A stretch of 64,000 bases of DNA, taken from the NCBI GenBank assembly GCA_021296065.1, contig JAGWBD010000007.1, positions 1 through 64,000 on the forward strand, written 5' to 3'. Under the pieces are notes generated by a model. It ran no database searches. It was not told where the DNA came from and saw only the letters and a list, made by a program, of their open reading frames with translations. This stretch comes from Anaerolineae bacterium (lineage in GTDB: Bacteria > Chloroflexota > Anaerolineae > Aggregatilineales > Phototrophicaceae). Position 1 is the first letter of the stretch; each line of letters opens with the position of its first letter. Both the position numbers and the translations under genes were made by a program. Below are positions 61,844 through 64,000 of this stretch, piece by piece.

Positions 61844-64000
61844 GCCAGGGCCGGCTCGGCCACAACCTGACACTGTTGCTGTCGTTCCTGCTGCTGCTGA
61901 CGGTCGTCGCCGCGCCCGCGCAGGCCCAGGGCATCACCCTGGAAGTGGCGGCCGGATTCGACAGCTTCTTCCGCGAACATCAGTGGTTCCCGATTCGGGT
62001 GCAGGCCAGCAATGCCGGCGCCGACCGCAGCGGCCGCCTGGTGGTTCGCCCGGAGACCTCCGGCAGCGCCTTCAGCAACACCTTCAGCACGGCGCTGGAG
62101 CTGCCGGCCGGCGCGCGCAAGAGCGTCTTCCTTTATGCGACCGCGCGCAGCTTCGCCGACAGCGTGCGCATTGAATACCTGGATGACGAAAACGTCGTGC
62201 TGGCCTCGCAGGAGGCGCCGCTGCGACACGTGCCGGTGGCGGACAATTTGCACCTGCTGCCGGGCGATGCGTCGCGCGGCCGGGTGGACCTGTCGTCGCT
62301 GGCGCCTGGCGGACGGCAGGCCTGGCGCGCCGGCATGGCGCTGGAAGACCTGCCGCCACTGGCGGCGGCGCTGCAATCGGTGGACACCTTCCTCTTCAGT
62401 GACGTGGATACCGGCGCGCTCGGCAATGCGCAGCGCGAGGCGCTGGCGGCGCGGGTGCTGGCCGGCGCCCACCTCATCGTCACCGGCGGCGCGGGCTGGC
62501 AGGCGACGGCCGCCGGTCTGGGCGAGTTGCTGCCGCTGCAACCCACCGCCAGTCTGACGACCGCGGACCTGTCGTCGCTGGCGACGCTGGCGGGCCGCAT
62601 GGACCTGCTGTCCGGACGCGAGACCCTGATCGCAACGGGCAACCTGCACGCAGTCGCGCGCGTGCTGGCGGCGACGTCAACCGGTGTGCCGCTGCTGCTG
62701 CGTCGCGAGTACGGTCTGGGCACGGTGGACTATCTGGCGGCGGACCCGCTGGTGGCGCCCCTGAGTGAATGGCCGGGTCTGGACGGTCTGTGGTTTACGC
62801 TGGCGGCCACGCGACGGTCATTGCCCGGCTGGACGCAGGGCATCACCAATCTCGAGCGCGCCGCCAACGCCAGCGAAATCCTGCCAGGTCTGGATCTGCT
62901 GCCGGACCTGTTGCCGCTTTGCGGTTTTTTGCTTTTTTACGTCGCGTTGATCGGCCCGCTGAATTATCTCATCCTGCGCCGCATCAACCGGCGCGCCTGG
63001 GCCTGGGTGACCATTCCTGCGCTGATTTTGCTGTTCAGCGCCTTGTCCTGGACCGTGGGCATTGGCCTGCGCGGGACGAGCGCCACGCTCAGTCGTCTTG
63101 CGCTGGTGCAGGCCTGGCCGGAAAGTGAGAGCGCCCAGGTGACCGGTCTGGTCGGCGTGCTTTCGCCGCGCCGCGCCACCTATGATCTCTTGACGGCGCC
63201 GGGCAGCAGCCTGCGGCCGCTGGCGCGCGAGATCCCCGCCAATCCCTTCGCCGCGGGCATTCAGGCCCGCACGGACATTCGCCAGGCGGAAAGCTTCGAT
63301 GCCCTGAACTTCAACGTCGACGCGAGTTTCATCTCCACCTTCCATACGACGGCGATCACGCCCGCGCCGGCGATCACTGGCGCCGCCACGCTGAGCTACC
63401 GCCAGGGCGAGCCGGACCCGCTGACCGGTGAGCCGCGCTGGCACTGGCTGCTGAGCGGCACAGTACGCAACGCCGGCGACTTTCCCCTGAGCGAGCCGGT
63501 CATTCTTGCGCGCGCCGGCAGTCAGGCGCTGCCGGGCGCCTTGCAGCCGGGAGAGAGCGCGAGCTTCGAGTTGCCGCTGGTGGCGGACAACCTGCAACCC
63601 GCCGCGCCGGCGCCGCTGGAACGCCATGGCGAACCGCAACTGACGCAACTGCGTTTCAGTCGTTTTTCGCGAGCGTTGGCATCGCGCGAACAAAGCGTGA
63701 TGGACATCATGCAGGACAACTACAACAGCCGCGCCTACCGCGAGGGGCCCGGTTCCAGCGCCACTGCCCAGGAGAGGCAGCGGCGCCAGTTGTTGCTTTC
63801 GGCCGCCGCGGCCGATCCCTTCCTCTCCACCGCCCGCAGTGGTCAGGTGTTTCTCGCCGGCTGGGGCGCGATGCCCCTGCAGACGGTGCCGGGGGAGGTG
63901 CAGTGGGAAGCGAACGATGCTGCGCTCTATATCATCGCGCTGGAGGTTGAGCAGGAAATGCCGCAGGGACTGGTGCGCATAGAGGCCGACCAGTTCACCT
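61840..64000 (+). CDS. Large membrane-anchored protein, truncated by the window end
   Basis: Absent from the ORF track because no stop lies in the window. From GTG 61840 the frame reads a signal peptide (LTLLLSFLLLLTVVAAPAQA), a long beta-rich domain (VAAGFDSFFREHQWFPIRVQ), a GATase1-like segment (HLIVTGGAGWQATAAGLGEL) and two helices near 345-395 (LLPLCGFLLFYVALIGPLNYLI; WAWVTIPALILLFSALSW). At least 720 aa. The layout is that of membrane proteins in Chloroflexota operons of unknown function. Partial at the 3' end. Confidence 0.75.
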   Translation, partial: MSQGRLGHNLTLLLSFLLLLTVVAAPAQAQGITLEVAAGFDSFFREHQWFPIRVQASNAGADRSGRLVVRPETSGSAFSNTFSTALELPAGARKSVFLYATARSFADSVRIEYLDDENVVLASQEAPLRHVPVADNLHLLPGDASRGRVDLSSLAPGGRQAWRAGMALEDLPPLAAALQSVDTFLFSDVDTGALGNAQREALAARVLAGAHLIVTGGAGWQATAAGLGELLPLQPTASLTTADLSSLATLAGRMDLLSGRETLIATGNLHAVARVLAATSTGVPLLLRREYGLGTVDYLAADPLVAPLSEWPGLDGLWFTLAATRRSLPGWTQGITNLERAANASEILPGLDLLPDLLPLCGFLLFYVALIGPLNYLILRRINRRAWAWVTIPALILLFSALSWTVGIGLRGTSATLSRLALVQAWPESESAQVTGLVGVLSPRRATYDLLTAPGSSLRPLAREIPANPFAAGIQARTDIRQAESFDALNFNVDASFISTFHTTAITPAPAITGAATLSYRQGEPDPLTGEPRWHWLLSGTVRNAGDFPLSEPVILARAGSQALPGALQPGESASFELPLVADNLQPAAPAPLERHGEPQLTQLRFSRFSRALASREQSVMDIMQDNYNSRAYREGPGSSATAQERQRRQLLLSAAAADPFLSTARSGQVFLAGWGAMPLQTVPGEVQWEANDAALYIIALEVEQEMPQGLVRIEADQFT

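Overview
The window is a high-GC bacterial chromosome segment with dense, short-spaced genes. Gene content points to Chloroflexota, probably Anaerolineae-like: paired MsbA-type half-transporters, many lipobox proteins with SH3-like, M28 or NPCBM-like modules, large GT-associated membrane proteins of unknown function, a cysteine-free L33 and GTG/TTG starts. This placement is inference from gene style, not from a marker tree.

Layout. 0.3-1.3 kb: secreted L,D-transpeptidase; 1.4-2.2 kb: surE; 2.3-3.9 kb: an orphan membrane protein of lower GC. 4.1-7.2 kb: a translation block on the minus strand, read as tRNA-Thr(TGT), tRNA-Tyr, tRNA-Thr(GGT), rpmG, tRNA-Trp, secE, nusG, rplK, rplA, with a strong sigma70-type promoter in front. 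7.2-12.2 kb: glutaredoxin-like protein, zinc amidase and a heterodimeric ABC exporter. 12.5-13.2 kb: secreted alpha-carbonic anhydrase. 13.4-15.5 kb: a chelatase gene in which an A9 slippery run joins a ChlI-like AAA+ ATPase to a VWA (ChlD) half by -1 frameshifting. 15.5-16.6 kb: a CE15-like esterase. 16.6-24.5 kb: a minus-strand run with PhyH dioxygenase, acyltransferase-3, a homocysteine methyltransferase/MTHFR fusion, a small membrane protein and metH, preceded by a striking array of 26-bp palindromes around a consensus -10 box. 24.7-26.8 kb: low-GC accessory genes (Fic, a VapBC-like pair). 26.8-34.2 kb: TIM-barrel isomerase, priA, M28 lipoprotein, moaB, a HigB-like pair, sixA and tRNA-Gly. 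34.2-46 kb: MFS transporter, pentapeptide protein, sbcCD, mutS2, an anchored beta-domain protein and dppDF. 46-53.7 kb: duplicated SWIM protein, a frameshifted lipoprotein, a trypsin-like protease with an orphan prodomain-like partner, an SH3/CARDB lipoprotein, prmC, yjjX and a peptide-binding protein. 53.7-64 kb: a membrane protein and a PlsC-like acyltransferase, then four tandem calcineurin-like phosphoesterase paralogues interrupted by a low-GC AAA-ATPase + PIN nuclease cassette, and a large membrane protein running off the window.

Functional links. The B12-dependent MetH, a second Hcy-methyltransferase/MTHFR and a metal-chelatase ChlI/ChlD (plausibly cobalt, for B12) form a methionine/one-carbon/cobalamin theme. 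DppD/F plus the SBP could form a peptide importer, although no permeases are in the window. PriA, SbcCD and MutS2 are genome maintenance genes. Foreign low-GC islets (Fic, VapBC, HigB-like, AAA-PIN) punctuate the housekeeping background.

Most interesting signals: (1) the helically phased palindrome array at metH; (2) the AAA-PIN pair inserted exactly at the start codon of a phosphoesterase paralogue; (3) the chelatase frameshift; (4) the protease with a stand-alone prodomain-like gene; (5) the SWIM duplication with a decayed second zinc site. All calls rest on reading the sequence; no database search was run.
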